DNA of 64,000 nt from Rhizopus sp. PT2906 (GCA_025529335.1 JAMYHX010000146.1:20556-84555), one strand, 5' to 3'. Counted from the first letter of the stretch, positions 12,085 to 24,331 are shown. The notes: a model not told the origin generated them from the sequence alone. A program made the numbers and translations.

Positions 12085-13075
12085 ATGTTTAACCCTGCAA
12101 GATTAAAGGTACAGCTCAAATTGGCCATCAACCGACTAAAGATGCTCCAAGCCAAAAAGACTTCTCTAAACCAGCAATTAAGGAGAGAAATTGGCACCTT
12201 GATAGAAAAAGGGAAAATAGAAAGTGCACGAGTCCGAATTGAGCATGTCATTAGAGACGATTTTGTTATTGAAGCAATGGAGAACTTGGAACTCTATTGT
12301 GATTTACTATTGGCTCGTTTTGGCTTATTGGAAACATACAAGTAAGCCTTTTCTTTAAAGTAAAAAAAAAAAAAGGAAAACGATACCAAGTTACATAGGA
12401 CGTGTGAAGCAAGTATTGAAGAAGCAGTTCATACCGTTATCTGGGCTGCTCCTCGACTAAGCGAAGTAAAAGAATTAAGTTTGGTATGAATAATCGATAT
12501 ATACATCTTATATTTATTCTCATCTTTGAATATCACTTGAAAGGTAAGGGACCAGCTAGCTTCCAAGTTTGGTAAAGAGTTTATGATTGACGCCATGGAA
12601 AATAAAAATGACAAAGTGAATGAAAAGGTAAGAAAAGGAAAAAAAAAAAAGAGAGAGAGAGAGAACAAGATGATAAGCTAAGTGGTTTAGATTATTATAA
12701 AACTTCAAGCCAGTGCACCTGATCCATACTTGGTAGAACGTTATCTTGAGGAAATTGCTAAAATATATGATATCAAGTGGAGATCTGACCTAATTGACCA
12801 CTACGAAGAAGAAGTTGATATGGATAATACTCTGGACGATGATAACAGTGACCATGGTGATGGAGGAGGTGGACAAGGAGAGGTAAAGAAATATAAAGTT
12901 GATTTAGATGATTACCAACCGTACAAAGTTACTTGCACCTTTACAGGAAGATCAAATTGATTTACCAGAGATACCCACTAATTCACCTATAAAAAAGACA
13001 GTAAAGCCAGCAGAAAATGATCCTAATGATTTCGATTCCTTGGCTAAAAGGTTGGATGCATTAAAGCGAAAATAA
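12085..13075 (+). CDS. IST1: IST1-family ESCRT-III regulator
   Basis: Five exons (12085-12341, 12399-12483, 12544-12627, 12691-12882, 12947-13075) encode 248 residues. IST1 binds Vps4 and Did2 and tunes ESCRT-III disassembly during multivesicular body sorting and cytokinesis. The N-terminal helical domain is recognisable throughout: LKLAINRLKMLQAKK, ARVRIEHVIRDDF, EEAVHTVIWAAPRL, VRDQLASKFGKEF and YLVERYLEEIAKIY. An acidic Gly/Asp linker follows. The last residues DFDSLAKRLDALKRK are a MIT-interacting motif, the element that docks on Vps4. All introns were placed by frame and homology. The third intron contains a GA microsatellite (12650-12662). Confidence 0.94.
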
Positions 13076-13625
13076 GACTCATAAGGAGGGTAAACATCTG
13101 AATACCATTCTCCCAGTTGACCATTCAAATAAAAGAACGTAGTACAAACAGTTTATTTGGCTCTTCCCATTCAGCCTCAAAATGAAGTGGCTGGCCCTGT
13201 TTCAGTTCTCTCTCTCTCTCTCTTTTTTTTTTTAATAGCATAAACAAAGATGACTATAAGCTTATTATTCAGTGTTGATCCCCATGACTTTTTGATCCAA
13301 TGTCATTGTTTACAGATGAAGTAACACTGTAATAATACTAAAACACTATATTTTATATCATGACGATCAAAAAGAAGGGAATTTATGGATCAGACATAAA
13401 TAGTAGCTACATAATAGTGATACTATGGCTTGTAATAGTCAGAGTTCAAGACGATGCTATCAATGAGAAATAATGTGTTGCTTAGAGTATGTTAGTTCAA
13501 AAAACTGGATGCATTAAAAAGGAAACATAGGACTGCTTTTTCACTACCAATCTTTTAAAAGCGCTGGATGGGCTCCTCTCATTTCCCTTTTCTTCCTTTT
13601 CTTTTCTTTTTTATTGTGTTATTCC
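13076..13625. other. Intergenic region with CT tract
   Basis: This stretch separates IST1 from the SAPS gene. It holds a (TC)n tract followed by an 11-T run near 13207-13233 and a second pyrimidine-rich tract (13575-13612) just before the SAPS ATG. The phrase GGATGCATTAAA recurs at 13051 (inside IST1) and 13508, perhaps a trace of local duplication. No gene is supported. Confidence 0.5.
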
Positions 13626-15974
13626 ATGGACACGTCAAATAGCCTCAATGATGAAGTGCTAACAACGCCACTTAATCCTGAAACAGACGATGTCGAAATG
13701 AAGGAGACGGCTGAAGAAACAGTAGAAGTAGAGAGAACAGCAGACTATAAAGCAACGTCAATTGCGTTGATTGAAAAATTACTTCAGTTTTCATCGCCTA
13801 GACTTGATGCAAAGATTGTAAATGTACTATTTCTTGAAGGTATTTGTATGAATAAAAATCATAATGAAAGCGTCTATAACTATTTATGATCTTAAAGGCA
13901 TGATGGATATTTGCATGACTCATATTACAAGGCTTGATTTGACAAAAGAATTGATTGATTTGTCAAAATGTACTCTTGAGGATAAATTGAGACACGCCAC
14001 CCATGAAAGAGATATGAAGGATATTGAAGCATTAAAAAGATCGTATCATGCTATGGAACTATTATCTGGTACAACGGCCAATCATTTATGGGTCCAAAAC
14101 TCTAAATTTTATACAATTGGTAAAATACTTGGTTTAGAAGAAGGGGCCTTTTATTTATTCTTTCTTATTAGTGAATCATCTCTTTAATGTCTTTTTACCA
14201 AACTCAAATGGAAATTTCAATCACTTCTTTAGGATATTTCAACATTTAGTAAGAAGATACCCTTGTGATATGCTTGAATTTGTTATCTTGCGTGATAATG
14301 CTGCTATTCTCTTTCACTATATGCTACCTTATATAACAGAAAGTCCAATCATGGATTCTATTCTTGGTTTGATCTTTGTGAGAGATATCAACCCAGAAAC
14401 AAGAGGACAAAGAGAAAGATGTCATACTAGATTACAAGAACTACAGTTTTTAGAATGGATATTTCAAGCCATGCAGATGACTGGTAAAACTCTAGTTTAC
14501 TCTATGTTTTAAATACAAACACTACTTTATAGACTATCCAAAGTTTGTGGAGGCGTCACAGGAATTCTTTGCACGTATTATCGAAGAGTCATCTCAAGTT
14601 GAAAATGGGGATATCCTATTCAAATCTTTAAATAGGGACATGATCCAAATTCTCGTAAAGCGAATTCATAATAGTCCACCCTCCAAGATACGTAAACAGA
14701 TGATACAGATTGTAAAATTGCTAGTAAAAAGGTAAGGGAAAAGAAAGAGTATAAGAAAGTCATCTCATATGTATATAAAAAGTGGAATGCTGAATACCAG
14801 GGCATCATCTACGCCTGTTCAGGGACCACTTTACTTTGTCTCTGTCAAATCACAAGAGTTACTCGCCGAATATTTATCCGAATTTTCTTCTTTGATTGCA
14901 AAGGATCGTGGAGAGAACTGCGATACAAAACAGTATGTGATACATATTATGGATAATGAGGATATTAACTAGAATGTAGATACCCTTTGACTACCTCTGA
15001 TATTGATTTATTAGAAATTGTATATCAAATACTATATAACATAAACGAAAAACCACAGATGCTGGCGTCTATTCATGTCGATTTTTGGAATATTCTTGTC
15101 AACTCGTTCTTTGAGAAATCGTAAGTTGGAGGGGTTATGATATAGTTACAAGACTAATAATAACAATTCCTACACAGATCAAGCAATATCTATCATACGC
15201 TGTTTTATAGAATTTTCTGTTTAATTTTATCCATTAACGATGAACACACGTTGAAGGCTGTTATAGAAAAACCTTGTTTAATAGTAAGGCTTATTGATGA
15301 ATATCAAGATAAATCAAAGGAGACAGGTAACATAATAAACGCGTTATATTACTCATTATTTTAATATTTAAAAGATACGCGAGGTTATATCTTGCTCATG
15401 TTAAATCATTTACGGCTCATGGCTGACTCTCAACAATCAAAATTTATTACCCGTACAGTGGCATCTCATGCTGGTCTTCGGGAGTTTTTACCTACATTAA
15501 GGAATGATACCCTTACTCAGCTTCAACACATTTATACTTGGAAACTGGATGCATGCCCTCGACCTCCAGCTCATATCGGTCCAAGTCCTCCTATTCAAGT
15601 AACTCATTTTTCTCCTTATGCAGGTACCATACCCTTGATGTCCAACATGGCTGACTCAGGACAAGATGGAATTGACCTTGGTAGTGATTGTGAGTTTAAT
15701 TTATCTTTTTTTAATTTTTGAGTTACTTACTTTTGATCTCAAAGTTGCATACAGTTTAGGATTTAGTGATGCCGTAGAGAGAGAAGAGGGGTTTGAGACT
15801 CCTGGCTATCTATCTCGTAGAAACTCAGATCAATCATTATCATCTACACAAAGTGAATCTGGACAACCGACAGTAGACATTGTCTTTGAGAGTCTGACAC
15901 CAGAAGAGCCGACACCAACACCTTCTGTTTCTAAAAAGAAGAAGAAAAAGAAGAGAAGTAAAAAGCATAAATAA
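13626..15974 (+). CDS. SAPS-family PP6/Sit4 phosphatase regulatory subunit
   Basis: Nine exons (13626-13839, 13898-14119, 14172-14483, 14533-14731, 14801-14932, 14980-15120, 15178-15326, 15375-15689, 15745-15974) encode 637 residues. SAPS proteins bind the catalytic subunit of PP6 (Sit4 in yeast) and direct it in cell-cycle and stress control. Family landmarks are in order: LKRSYHAMELLSG, VNHLFNVFLPNSNGNFNHFF, ESPIMDSILGLIF (the SAPS IMDLLLRLI block), FWNILVNSFFEKSSSNIYH (family FFKYPWNNFLH block) and RGYILLMLNHLRLMADSQ. The C-terminus ends in a Lys-rich tract KKKKKKKRSKKHK that could be a nuclear signal. The N-terminus is shorter and more diverged than in human PPP6R proteins. ATG 13626 is used because frame upstream has no other ATG. 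NOT4 follows after 98 bases. Confidence 0.85.
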
Positions 15975-16072
15975 AGAAACCTACAGCTGAGTTTAAATTG
16001 TTTGTATATGTTTTTTTAACACAATAAAAAAAATTGTTTTCCTCTCTCTTTTTCCCTTTCAACAATTAAACA

Positions 16073-17949
16073 ATGTACAGTTCTGATGAAGAAGAACTCG
16101 AGTGTCCTCTCTGTATGGAGGAATTAGATATTGCCGATAGAAATTTTAGACCTTGCCCATGTGGTTATAAGGTAGACATTTTAGCTCATTAGACAACAAC
16201 AACAAAAACAAACTAAAGCAACAAAAAGATTTGTAGATTTTGCTGGCATCATATTAGAGAAAATCTTAATGGAAGATGTCCTGCATGGTATGTTTTATTA
16301 GAATATAGCCGAATAATGTCTAATGTGTTCCCTCTTTCTTTTTTTTTTTTTAAAGTCGAAGAGAATATTCAGAACAAATTGCAGAATTTGAGCCCATTAG
16401 CGCTGATGAGTAAGCTATTTTTTTGTTTGTTGTAAATGTTGATACTCACTATTATTTAGAATTCAACGAATTAGAAGAGAAAAGAAAGAAAAGGAACGTC
16501 AACAAAAGGATATGGAAGTTGCCAATCGTCGACACTTGGCTAATATGAGGGTTGTCCAAAAGAATCTTGTCTATATTATTGGTCTTCATCCCAAATTAGC
16601 CACAGAAGAGATAATAAGATCAAACGACTATTTTGGACAGTTTGGTAAAATCGCAAAGATTGTAATCAACAAGAGACAGATTGCACCTACTTCACATGCC
16701 AATGGAGCAACTTCTATGCAGCCAAGTGCTGCAGTTTATGTTACTTATGTTAGAAAAGAAGATGCAGCCAAAGCTATTCATGCGGTAGATGGTAGTGTTA
16801 TGGCTGGTAGAATCTTGCGGTAAAATCTTTAAAAGGAAAAGTATTTAACGTACTAATTCTATACATAGAGCATCTTATGGTACAACCAAATATTGTACTT
16901 ATTATCTACGTAACATGACTTGTCCAAACCCAAACTGTTTATACTTGCATGAGCCTGGAGAAGATGCAGATACGATATCAAAAGAAGAATTAGCCACTGG
17001 GTAAGTTGCCAAAATAAATAAACGCGTGAGAGGGAAAATAAACGTGTGTAATAGCAAACATCGAATGAGAGATCAAATGTCATATGATAACAACAATAAT
17101 GATGACCACGACCATGACGATGAAGATGGACACAGATCATCACAATATAGTTCACCTTCTATCTCTAGCTCTGATTTTCCTCCTGTGTCTTCTACAGTCA
17201 AGAGAGCTACTACTTCTACTACTGTTGCGGGTGATGAGGAGCGTTCAGCACTCCCTGCTACAGCCTCATGGGGAAAAACAAGCACACCAGGTACACCGAC
17301 AATTAAGAGCAGTGGCCTGCCTGATCGTACTTTGACTCCTGATGCATTTGGACCACCTTTATCAGTCGCTGTTGCTCAACAGCAACAACAGCAACAAAAG
17401 CAGCAAGTATCTCCTACTGTCTTGAAACGTAAATTAGAAAAGAAAAAGCGCAAGGAATTACTTCAAAAGCAACGAAAGGAAGAAGAAGAAAAGGAGCAAC
17501 AACAACAACAACAGCAGCAGCAACAACAAAGCCAATCATCGAGTTCATCATCAGAGGATCAAGAACAACAAGTCCAAGAAGAAGAAGACAAGAGTTATTA
17601 TCCCTTTGATGGTCTTGTTCAATTTGTCCTTGGACATGCTTTTGAAGAGGTTTGTTTACCAAAATTAACAAAAGAGGACGAAGAGGAACCTGTTGGAGTA
17701 TCTGGTCTGCATGAATCTTCATCAGATGATGATAATAGCAATAACACACCAACCACGCCACCTTTAAGCTTAGAACAACTCACCATAAGTGAAGACATGT
17801 CACCACTCGAATTCTTCACTCAATCTATTCCTACACCCAAATACACAGGTACATTCAATCCATTTTCTCATCAAATTTTGAGAAGTAATACGGCTATATT
17901 TGATTCACCTGTGCGCAAGCATTCACGATTTGGGTTTGCTCAATTTTAA
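16073..17949 (+). CDS. NOT4: CCR4-NOT subunit NOT4, E3 ubiquitin ligase
   Basis: Six exons (16073-16171, 16229-16287, 16356-16409, 16460-16819, 16869-17000, 17055-17949) encode 532 residues. NOT4 is the RING ligase of the CCR4-NOT complex, acting in mRNA decay and ribosome quality control. The C4C4 RING begins CPLCMEELDIADRNFRPC (residues 11-53) and ends CPAC. A coiled-coil linker leads into an RRM (VYIIGLHPKL to AVYVTYVRKEDAAKAI), followed by a C3H1 zinc finger CTYYLRNMTCPNPNCLYLH. The disordered C-terminus has an Asn/Asp-rich tract and two polyglutamine tracts separated by a Lys-rich segment. The second exon starts at AAAAAG|ATTTGT, which restores CRFCWHH of the RING. The TMEM50-like gene starts only 56 bases after this stop. 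Confidence 0.96.
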
Positions 17950-18005
17950 TTTTTTTGTTTTCTTTTCTATATTTCTTTTTTTTTTCGTTTATAATAAAAA
18001 AAACT

Positions 18006-18788
18006 ATGGATAACAGCAATAGTGTTTTCATTTGTAGTTGTTGTTCTTTTGGTGATAAAGGAAGGCGTATTGCAGTTTATATTGCCAGTTTCTTGGTAAA
18101 TCTTTTATATATACATGATATACGCGCGTCATATTGACCATTCAACAGTTTGCACTCGGCTGGTGGATATTTATTGATGGACTAACACTGTTATGGAACT
18201 TGTCTGACAGAAAAATAGCACCAGGTATAGAAGACTGGATACCCGGCATAATTGCAACATTAGGAATGATCATGTATTAAATTCACTCTTGAGAACATGT
18301 CACTTTTTTTTCTCTAACAACCGTTTTTTATAGTGTAAATTTGATTGATAAAGAAGCACTTCGAGGCGATGGATATGATGAACATATGGCTTGGAGAGCA
18401 AGATTGTTTTTATTTCTGGTACATATGAAAAGATGAAGAAATAGTGTGTATATCTATTCACTATTTTTTTTTTTAAAAAAAGGGATTTGCATTGATGGCA
18501 GGTGGTATATCTGGTTCAGTGGTAAACAGAGAAGGGATTTACAAGTGCATACACACATTAATATGTATATTCAAAGGCTGTTCTAGTAACAAAATACATT
18601 TACAAGGAAGGCTTAGATATACCCAATATGTATTTAGGAATAACAGATGTCGTCCAATGTATATTGATCATGATAAGGTAAAAGTTAAAAGGGGGGATAG
18701 ACATGTTTATTAAACTATTAAAAATAGTACTGCTGTCTTATGGATTGCTCAAAACACAATGGAAACAGGATACCATGTTATAATGTAA
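18006..18788 (+). CDS. TMEM50/Vps68-family membrane protein
   Basis: Six exons (18006-18095, 18149-18273, 18334-18418, 18483-18521, 18577-18677, 18728-18788) encode 166 residues with four hydrophobic segments. The family pattern is complete: an N-terminal Cys cluster CSCCSFGDKGRR, first membrane segment FALGWWIFIDGL, IPGIIATLGMIIVNLIDKEALRG, WRARLFLFLGFALMAGG and a last segment VVQCILIMISTAVLWIAQ. Yeast Vps68 acts with Vps55 in traffic from late endosomes to the vacuole; human TMEM50A/B are ER/Golgi proteins. It follows NOT4 by 56 bases on the same strand and converges on the tryptophan synthase gene 89 bases downstream. Confidence 0.92.
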
Positions 18789-18877
18789 TATATTGTTTTA
18801 TTACAAAAATAAACATAAATATTTATATATAAATGTGTGTGAAGCTATGATACAAGAACAGAGGTTATATAGTGAAA

Positions 18878-21147
18878 TTAAAAGCGTAGGTCCCAACCGA
18901 TCTTGGGTCCCAACTTGGGCAACACTTCAACTACTGTATGCATATCCTTATCACCTCTACCAGAAAGACAGACAACAATGTCCTTATCCTTGGGGAGTTC
19001 TTTAGCTAATTCAATAGCAGCATAGATAGCATGAGAAGATTCCAAAGCAGGGATAATACCTTCCGATTGAGTCAATTTTCTGAATCCGATCAAGCATTGA
19101 GCATCATCAGCTACACGATATTCGGCTCTACCACTGTCCTTCAGATAAGCATGTTCAGGACCAACACCAGGATAGTCCAGGCCGGCACTGACAGAGTGTG
19201 TTTCAATAATTTGTCCCTTGGTATCTTGTAAGAGGTATGTACGAGTGCCATGAAGGACACCGGGCGTACCCATGGACAATGTAGCAGAGTGCTTTTCAGT
19301 GTGAACACCATCGCCACCAGCTTCAACACCAATAATACGAACAGATGTGTCTTCTACAAAAGGATGGAACATACCAATAGCATTAGAACCACCACCGACA
19401 CAAGCAACAACAGCATCAGGCAATTTGCCTGCCTTCTCAAGCATTTGTCGCTTTGTTTCTCTGCCGATCACCGATTGGAATTCACGAACGACCATAGGGA
19501 AAGGATGAGGACCAATAGCTGAGCCAACAAGGTAGTGTGTATTAGATACATTAGCCACCCAATCACGCATAGCTTCGTTAATTGCATCCTTTAATGTTCT
19601 AGAGCCATCTTTGACGGGAACGACGGTAGCACCGAGCATTCTCATACGGAATACATTCAATGCTTGACGACGACAATCTTCTTCACCCATATAGACTACA
19701 CATTCCAAACCAAACTTGGCACATACGGTGGCAGTTGCCACACCGTGTTGGCCAGCTCCTGTTTCAGCAATGATACGTGTCTTACCCAAGCGCTTGGCTA
19801 AGAGAATTTGACCAACAGCATTATTGATCTTGTGAGACCCAGTATGATTCAAGTCTTCACGCTTTAACCAGATACGGGCACCACCGACTTCTTCTGTTAA
19901 ACGGCTAGCGAGCTGAAGTTGAGAGGGACGAGAGATATAGTCATAGTAAGATTCGAATTCTTGTCTGAACGAAGGATCGTTCATGGCATCGACGAAACAG
20001 GATTCGAATTGAGTAAGACAGTCAACGAGGGCCTCAGGAACATAAGCACCACCAAAGTTACCAAAACGAGTGGCTAATTGGTAAAAATTCTTGATATCAT
20101 CAGGCGAGAAGGGTCCACGACCAGCAGCATCATTGACTTCAATATCTGCTTGATTTGCTTCACTAGCAGCGTAGGTTTCAATAGAGTGTTTGCGTCCACA
20201 GACTTCAGCAGCGTACTGTTGAATAACCTCGGGTACATTTTGGTTTTTCTCAAGAGCTTCTTTTGTGACAGTGATCAGACGTGAACCGATAACGACACCT
20301 TCGGCATGAGCACCCACTTCAACGAAATGTTCTCGAGTTGATACACCAAAACCAACGGCTAATGGGATTGAGGTATATTTCTTAATACGAGCAATGATGG
20401 CTGGTAATTCGGCATTGATCGAATCTCGGGATCCAGTGACACCCATACGAGAGACAACATAGATGAATGAATCTGCAAGCTTGGACAAAAGCTCGATACG
20501 TTGCTCGGTAGTGGATGGTGCGATCAAGGGAACATAAGAGAGTCCGTGCTTGTAACAGATGCTACGGAAGTTGTGGGATTCTTCAGGGGGTAAATCAACC
20601 AAGATGTATCCGTTCACACCAGCCTCTTTACAGTCCTGTACTATCTTTTCTTCACCATAAGCAAGGACAGGATTGTAGTAACCCATAAGGACAATAGGCA
20701 CCTTTAGGCCTTTTGCACGAGCATCACGTACCATTTGAAGACACATGGGAATATCTGTATTATGTTTGAGTGATTGCTAATGTTCATGTGCGTAAGCTTT
20801 GAGATTAGAGCATTCAGATTACAAACTTACAGTGCTTGCATATTGAATCGTAGGTCCATCGGCAATAGGATCAGTGAAAGGAATACCTAGCACACAACTG
20901 TTTACTCTTTCATTCTCTCTCTCTCTCTATCTTTATCCTTACCTAATTCAATGACATCTGCACCACCTCTTTCTAAAGCTAATAAGTTTTCTACGGTAAC
21001 TTCAGGTGAAGGATATCCAGCAGTAATAAAGGTAACAAAAGCAGGACGATCTATAATGGAATAAGACACAACTCTAACCCAATGCTATCTACTGATCATA
21101 CTTTGCTCTTTGGCAGTTTTAAACGCGTTACGAAGTCCAGCAGACAT
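18878..21147 (-). CDS. TRP5: Bifunctional tryptophan synthase
   Basis: Four exons (21147-21102, 21050-20943, 20886-20831, 20776-18878) encode 702 residues, matching the 700-710 residue fungal alpha-beta fusion. The enzyme turns indole-3-glycerol phosphate and serine into tryptophan in the cytosol. The alpha domain (about 1-260) has the catalytic segment VIELGIPFTDPIADGPT and the phosphate site GFGVSTREH. A linker leads to the beta domain (about 300-702) with the PLP lysine in HTGSHKINNAVGQ and the phosphate loop VGGGSNAIGMF. The third intron was set at 20777-20830 because only this acceptor keeps QSLKHNTDIPMCLQM, a segment expected by alignment. The product is complete with no broken motif. 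Confidence 0.98.
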
Positions 21148-22017
21148 AATTCTATTTCTAAAAAGGTATAATCCTAAGCTATCAAAAAACTCAGAATTTA
21201 TAGATAATCAAGATCAATTTGATTGGCGGAGTGGATGAGTCAGGATTAATAAATTCCTTAAGTCCTGAAGACCGAAAGATATACTATTAAATTCCTGTAG
21301 ACCGATAGAACAGCCAAAGATGGAACTTAGCCCCGGTATAAGATAATACTATCTATTGTCTATATGCTTATCAAGATAAACTTGTGAAATTCGTCTTGTA
21401 TGTATACTTATTAGCTTTAGAGATCATCAGCCTTATGTAAGTTAAGCTGTAGGTGAATCTGATTGGATAACCGATATTCATCGGCATAAACGCACTATTG
21501 TGTCGTGCAAAAAAGTCTGTTCACTTCAAAAAAAAAAATAGTTACCATCAATCCCACATATCAAATACTATTTAAAAGCAAAGGGACAGGTCCATGTTTA
21601 CTAGTAATAGTTATGGCACTTTGGAGGAACATTCTAGCTGGTGTCATGAATCAAAATAATAATAATAATAATAATAATACAAACGAATACGATTCAAGCA
21701 AATATCTCGCTTTGAGGCAGAGTATCTACATAATCCATTCAGATCACTTTAGAGTACATGGTTCCACAACAATTAAACTATTTTATTGGTGGATCAAAGT
21801 TGACAGCATGATATAAAGTAGCCTTCAGTGACTTTATAATCGCACCATGGATCCTCTCGTCAAGTCTGTTGATACATGGGCGGTACAGGGTAGTCTTCAG
21901 AATACGAAAGAAATTAGTTAAGGATGCTTAACAACGGAAGTCCGTATATGTAAAATAATATATACGTGTTTTACTATAATAGCAATTATTTATTATTACA
22001 GCTGTCAGTATAGCAAA
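21148..22017. other. Intergenic region with AAT microsatellite
   Basis: Contains the tryptophan synthase promoter side and an (AAT)n tract of about nine units near 21654-21681. Two near-identical phrases, TCCTGAAGACCGA (21263) and TCCTGTAGACCGA (21292), lie 29 bases apart. No coding frame is supported. Confidence 0.5.
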
Positions 22018-23323
22018 TTATAATATACGGGGCCTTTGGTTAGCTACGCTCAAAACATTCTGTGCTTGAAAGGCACTCATTGGCTGTACGTGGCCTGCTC
22101 CATCCTTGACGAAAGCAGTACCTTCTGAAGAAGGAGGTAAAAATACAACGTTTGTATTTGGTGCTTTGGAAAGGTTGTTTAAGGTGTCAAGATATCTGAT
22201 CTGCATAGCAGAAGGTGTATTAAGTATATCAGCAGCCTCTCTCATCAGTTTAGCAGCGTCCACTTCAGCCCTTGCAGTAATGACTTTAGACTGTCCAGTA
22301 CGTTTAGCTTGAGCAGCTGCAGAAAGCGATTCTTGAAGTTCTTTTGAAAAGCTAAAGTCTTTGATAAGGATCGATTCAATCTACAGCAACGTTAAGCAAC
22401 CTTATGCGTATTCCTTATGTCTGTGCTAAATTACCTTTACCCCCCAGTCAGCAGCCACGCCACCGGTAATATCCTGAACCTCTTGGGCTATTGCCTCACG
22501 ATTTTCAACACATTCCTGTAGTACTTTACCGCCCAAGATGTGACGAAGTGTTGTTTGGGTCCTTTTTATCTATTATTAGCTATCCAGCTTGTTTCCATAC
22601 CGCCTTTTATTCTTATTACCTTTCTATCAATGCCTTTTTCACATTATTCACTCCAAATGTAGCTTGATATGGATCAATTATATGCCAGTATAAGACCGAG
22701 TCGATCAATACTGTCACATTATCTTTTGTCATAATGTACTGACGAGGAATATCTGCAATCTGTATCTTTACATCCACTCTCTTTATTGTTTCCGTAAGGG
22801 GGTTAATCTATATTATAAAAAAATTAGAATATACATACAGTCGCGTTGATTCATGCATACCTTGACAAGGCCAGGATCAACGCACTTGTAAAACTTTCCA
22901 AATCGTGACACGAGACCAACGCTGCCTTGCCTGACGGGTTTATATGGATTGGGAAAACAGAAGCAACCGGGAATCTAAAATCATAATATGTAAGCAAACA
23001 TTTTGTGATCCATCATGTTATCTTACCGTGCCAAATGCTCCAATGATAGAACCTAAACCATTCATCATATTACCATACCATCCCTAAACCACTTTATCAA
23101 TAACAAGAATGCTTTCTAATCATGTTCATATTACATGTTCAATAGTGCTTATGTCAAGCTCTAATGCAAGACTAGGTTGTATTCCATTGGTTGCAAAATC
23201 TCCTTTAACTTGTTGGATCGTACGTGATGGTTGACCGGACGTGCTTGGGCCACCTTTTGCTGTATAACCGGACTTCATCAATGGAAAGTCATCTTCAGCG
23301 TGACTATTTGTGCGGTTTGACAT
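22018..23323 (-). CDS. Stomatin-family (SPFH/band 7) protein, copy A
   Basis: Six exons (23323-23135, 23083-23027, 22974-22861, 22807-22620, 22561-22435, 22380-22018) encode 345 residues. A polar N-terminus precedes a hydrophobic hairpin region (IIGAFGTIPGCFCFP) and an SPFH domain: NPYKPVRQGSVGLVSRFGKFYKCVDPGL, then VLIDSVLYWHIIDPYQA, then the stomatin AAQAKRTGQSKVITARAEVDAAKLMREAADIL coiled coil. Stomatins form oligomeric scaffolds in lipid microdomains and modulate channels; the function of this copy in fungi is not known. It is divergent from copy B at 24329, and everything upstream of its ATG to 23748 is mirrored upstream of copy B. Copy A has five introns against eight in B; the shared positions indicate an old duplication. 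Confidence 0.93.
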
Positions 23324-23639
23324 ATTCAGAGTTTAAGATAATACAAGAGAAGAAGAACGAAAAGAAATAAAAAAGAGAGATAAAGAAAAGGGAAAGAAAA
23401 AGAAAAAAAGACTTTTATGCTCAAATTGAAAATGCGCCAGAAAAAAAAAGCAAAGAGAGAGAGAGAAAGTCATCAGGACATGTATTTTTTTTCTTCTCTT
23501 TTTTCCTGCAAAGTACAATACGAAAAGTTTAAAAAGTTGCTAAGCAGTTGGTGAGACCCGTTGAAGGGGGAGCTTTATCCATTTTTAGCAAGCATGGTTA
23601 CACGATAAGTACCCATCAAAGGGATCTGGTGAAAGAAAG

Positions 23640-23670
<31 letters not shown>

Positions 23671-23748
23671 AAAGAGCTAAGCAAGCTGAGCAAATCAAAG
23701 TTACCTGCTTAGCAAATATGGTAATGTGGGACATGATGCTACTACACA
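23321..23748. repeat. Left arm of 428-bp inverted repeat
   Basis: Read in reverse complement, this arm equals 24331-23904 base for base as far as I could check by eye, with no length difference: all mirrored positions sum to 47652. It starts with the complement of the ATG of stomatin copy A, so the repeat covers the whole upstream region of that gene. It contains GA/CT tracts and repeated TGCTAAGCA-like sites. Confidence 0.95.
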
Positions 23749-23903
23749 ATTATAGAATATATCTTGTAAAGAAAGAGCGACCTAGCATAACGATGATCTT
23801 TATAATACGATTACAATGAATGACCTACTTGGCTTGACACTTTATCAGGCTGTTGGTAATAAAAGTCATCCTACTCTTAGTACTTTGCCATACACTTCAC
23901 ACA
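23749..23903. other. Spacer between the inverted-repeat arms
   Basis: Unique 155-base AT-rich spacer at the centre of the palindrome. It has no inverted symmetry of its own that I can see and no convincing frame. If both stomatin promoters are inside the arms, this is the only unique DNA between them. Confidence 0.85.
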
Positions 23904-23981
23904 TGTGTAGTAGCATCATGTCCCACATTACCATATTTGCTAAGCAGGTAACTTTGATTTGCTCAGCTTGCTTAGCTCTTT

Positions 23982-24012
<31 letters not shown>

Positions 24013-24331
24013 CTTTCTTTCACCAGATCCCTTTGATGGGTACTTATCGTGTAACCATGCTTGCTAAAAATGGATAAAGCTCCCCCTTCAACGGGTCTCA
24101 CCAACTGCTTAGCAACTTTTTAAACTTTTCGTATTGTACTTTGCAGGAAAAAAGAGAAGAAAAAAAATACATGTCCTGATGACTTTCTCTCTCTCTCTTT
24201 GCTTTTTTTTTCTGGCGCATTTTCAATTTGAGCATAAAAGTCTTTTTTTCTTTTTCTTTCCCTTTTCTTTATCTCTCTTTTTTATTTCTTTTCGTTCTTC
24301 TTCTCTTGTATTATCTTAAACTCTGAATATG
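23904..24331. repeat. Right arm of 428-bp inverted repeat
   Basis: Mirror copy of 23321-23748, ending with the ATG of stomatin copy B. Similarity stops at the first base after the ATG on both sides: the next codons are TCA in copy A and AAC in copy B. Identical 61-codon frames in the two arms are only a consequence of the symmetry. Confidence 0.95.

Noticed and set aside
17073..17819. Minus-strand frames opposite NOT4
   Set aside because: They are shadows of the polyglutamine and Ser-rich C-terminus of NOT4.
23749..23903. Foldback transposon (long terminal inverted repeats with small core)
   Set aside because: Arms end exactly at the start codons of two related genes and contain their leaders; a transposon inserting at both ATGs is not plausible. 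A head-to-head duplication with homogenised arms explains more.
23333..24319. Two identical 61-codon frames in opposite orientation (23333-23518 minus and 24134-24319 plus)
   Set aside because: They are mirrored pieces of the inverted-repeat arms, made of low-complexity Phe/Ser/Leu from CT tracts, and lie in the upstream leaders of the stomatin genes. Identity follows from the repeat, not from protein selection.
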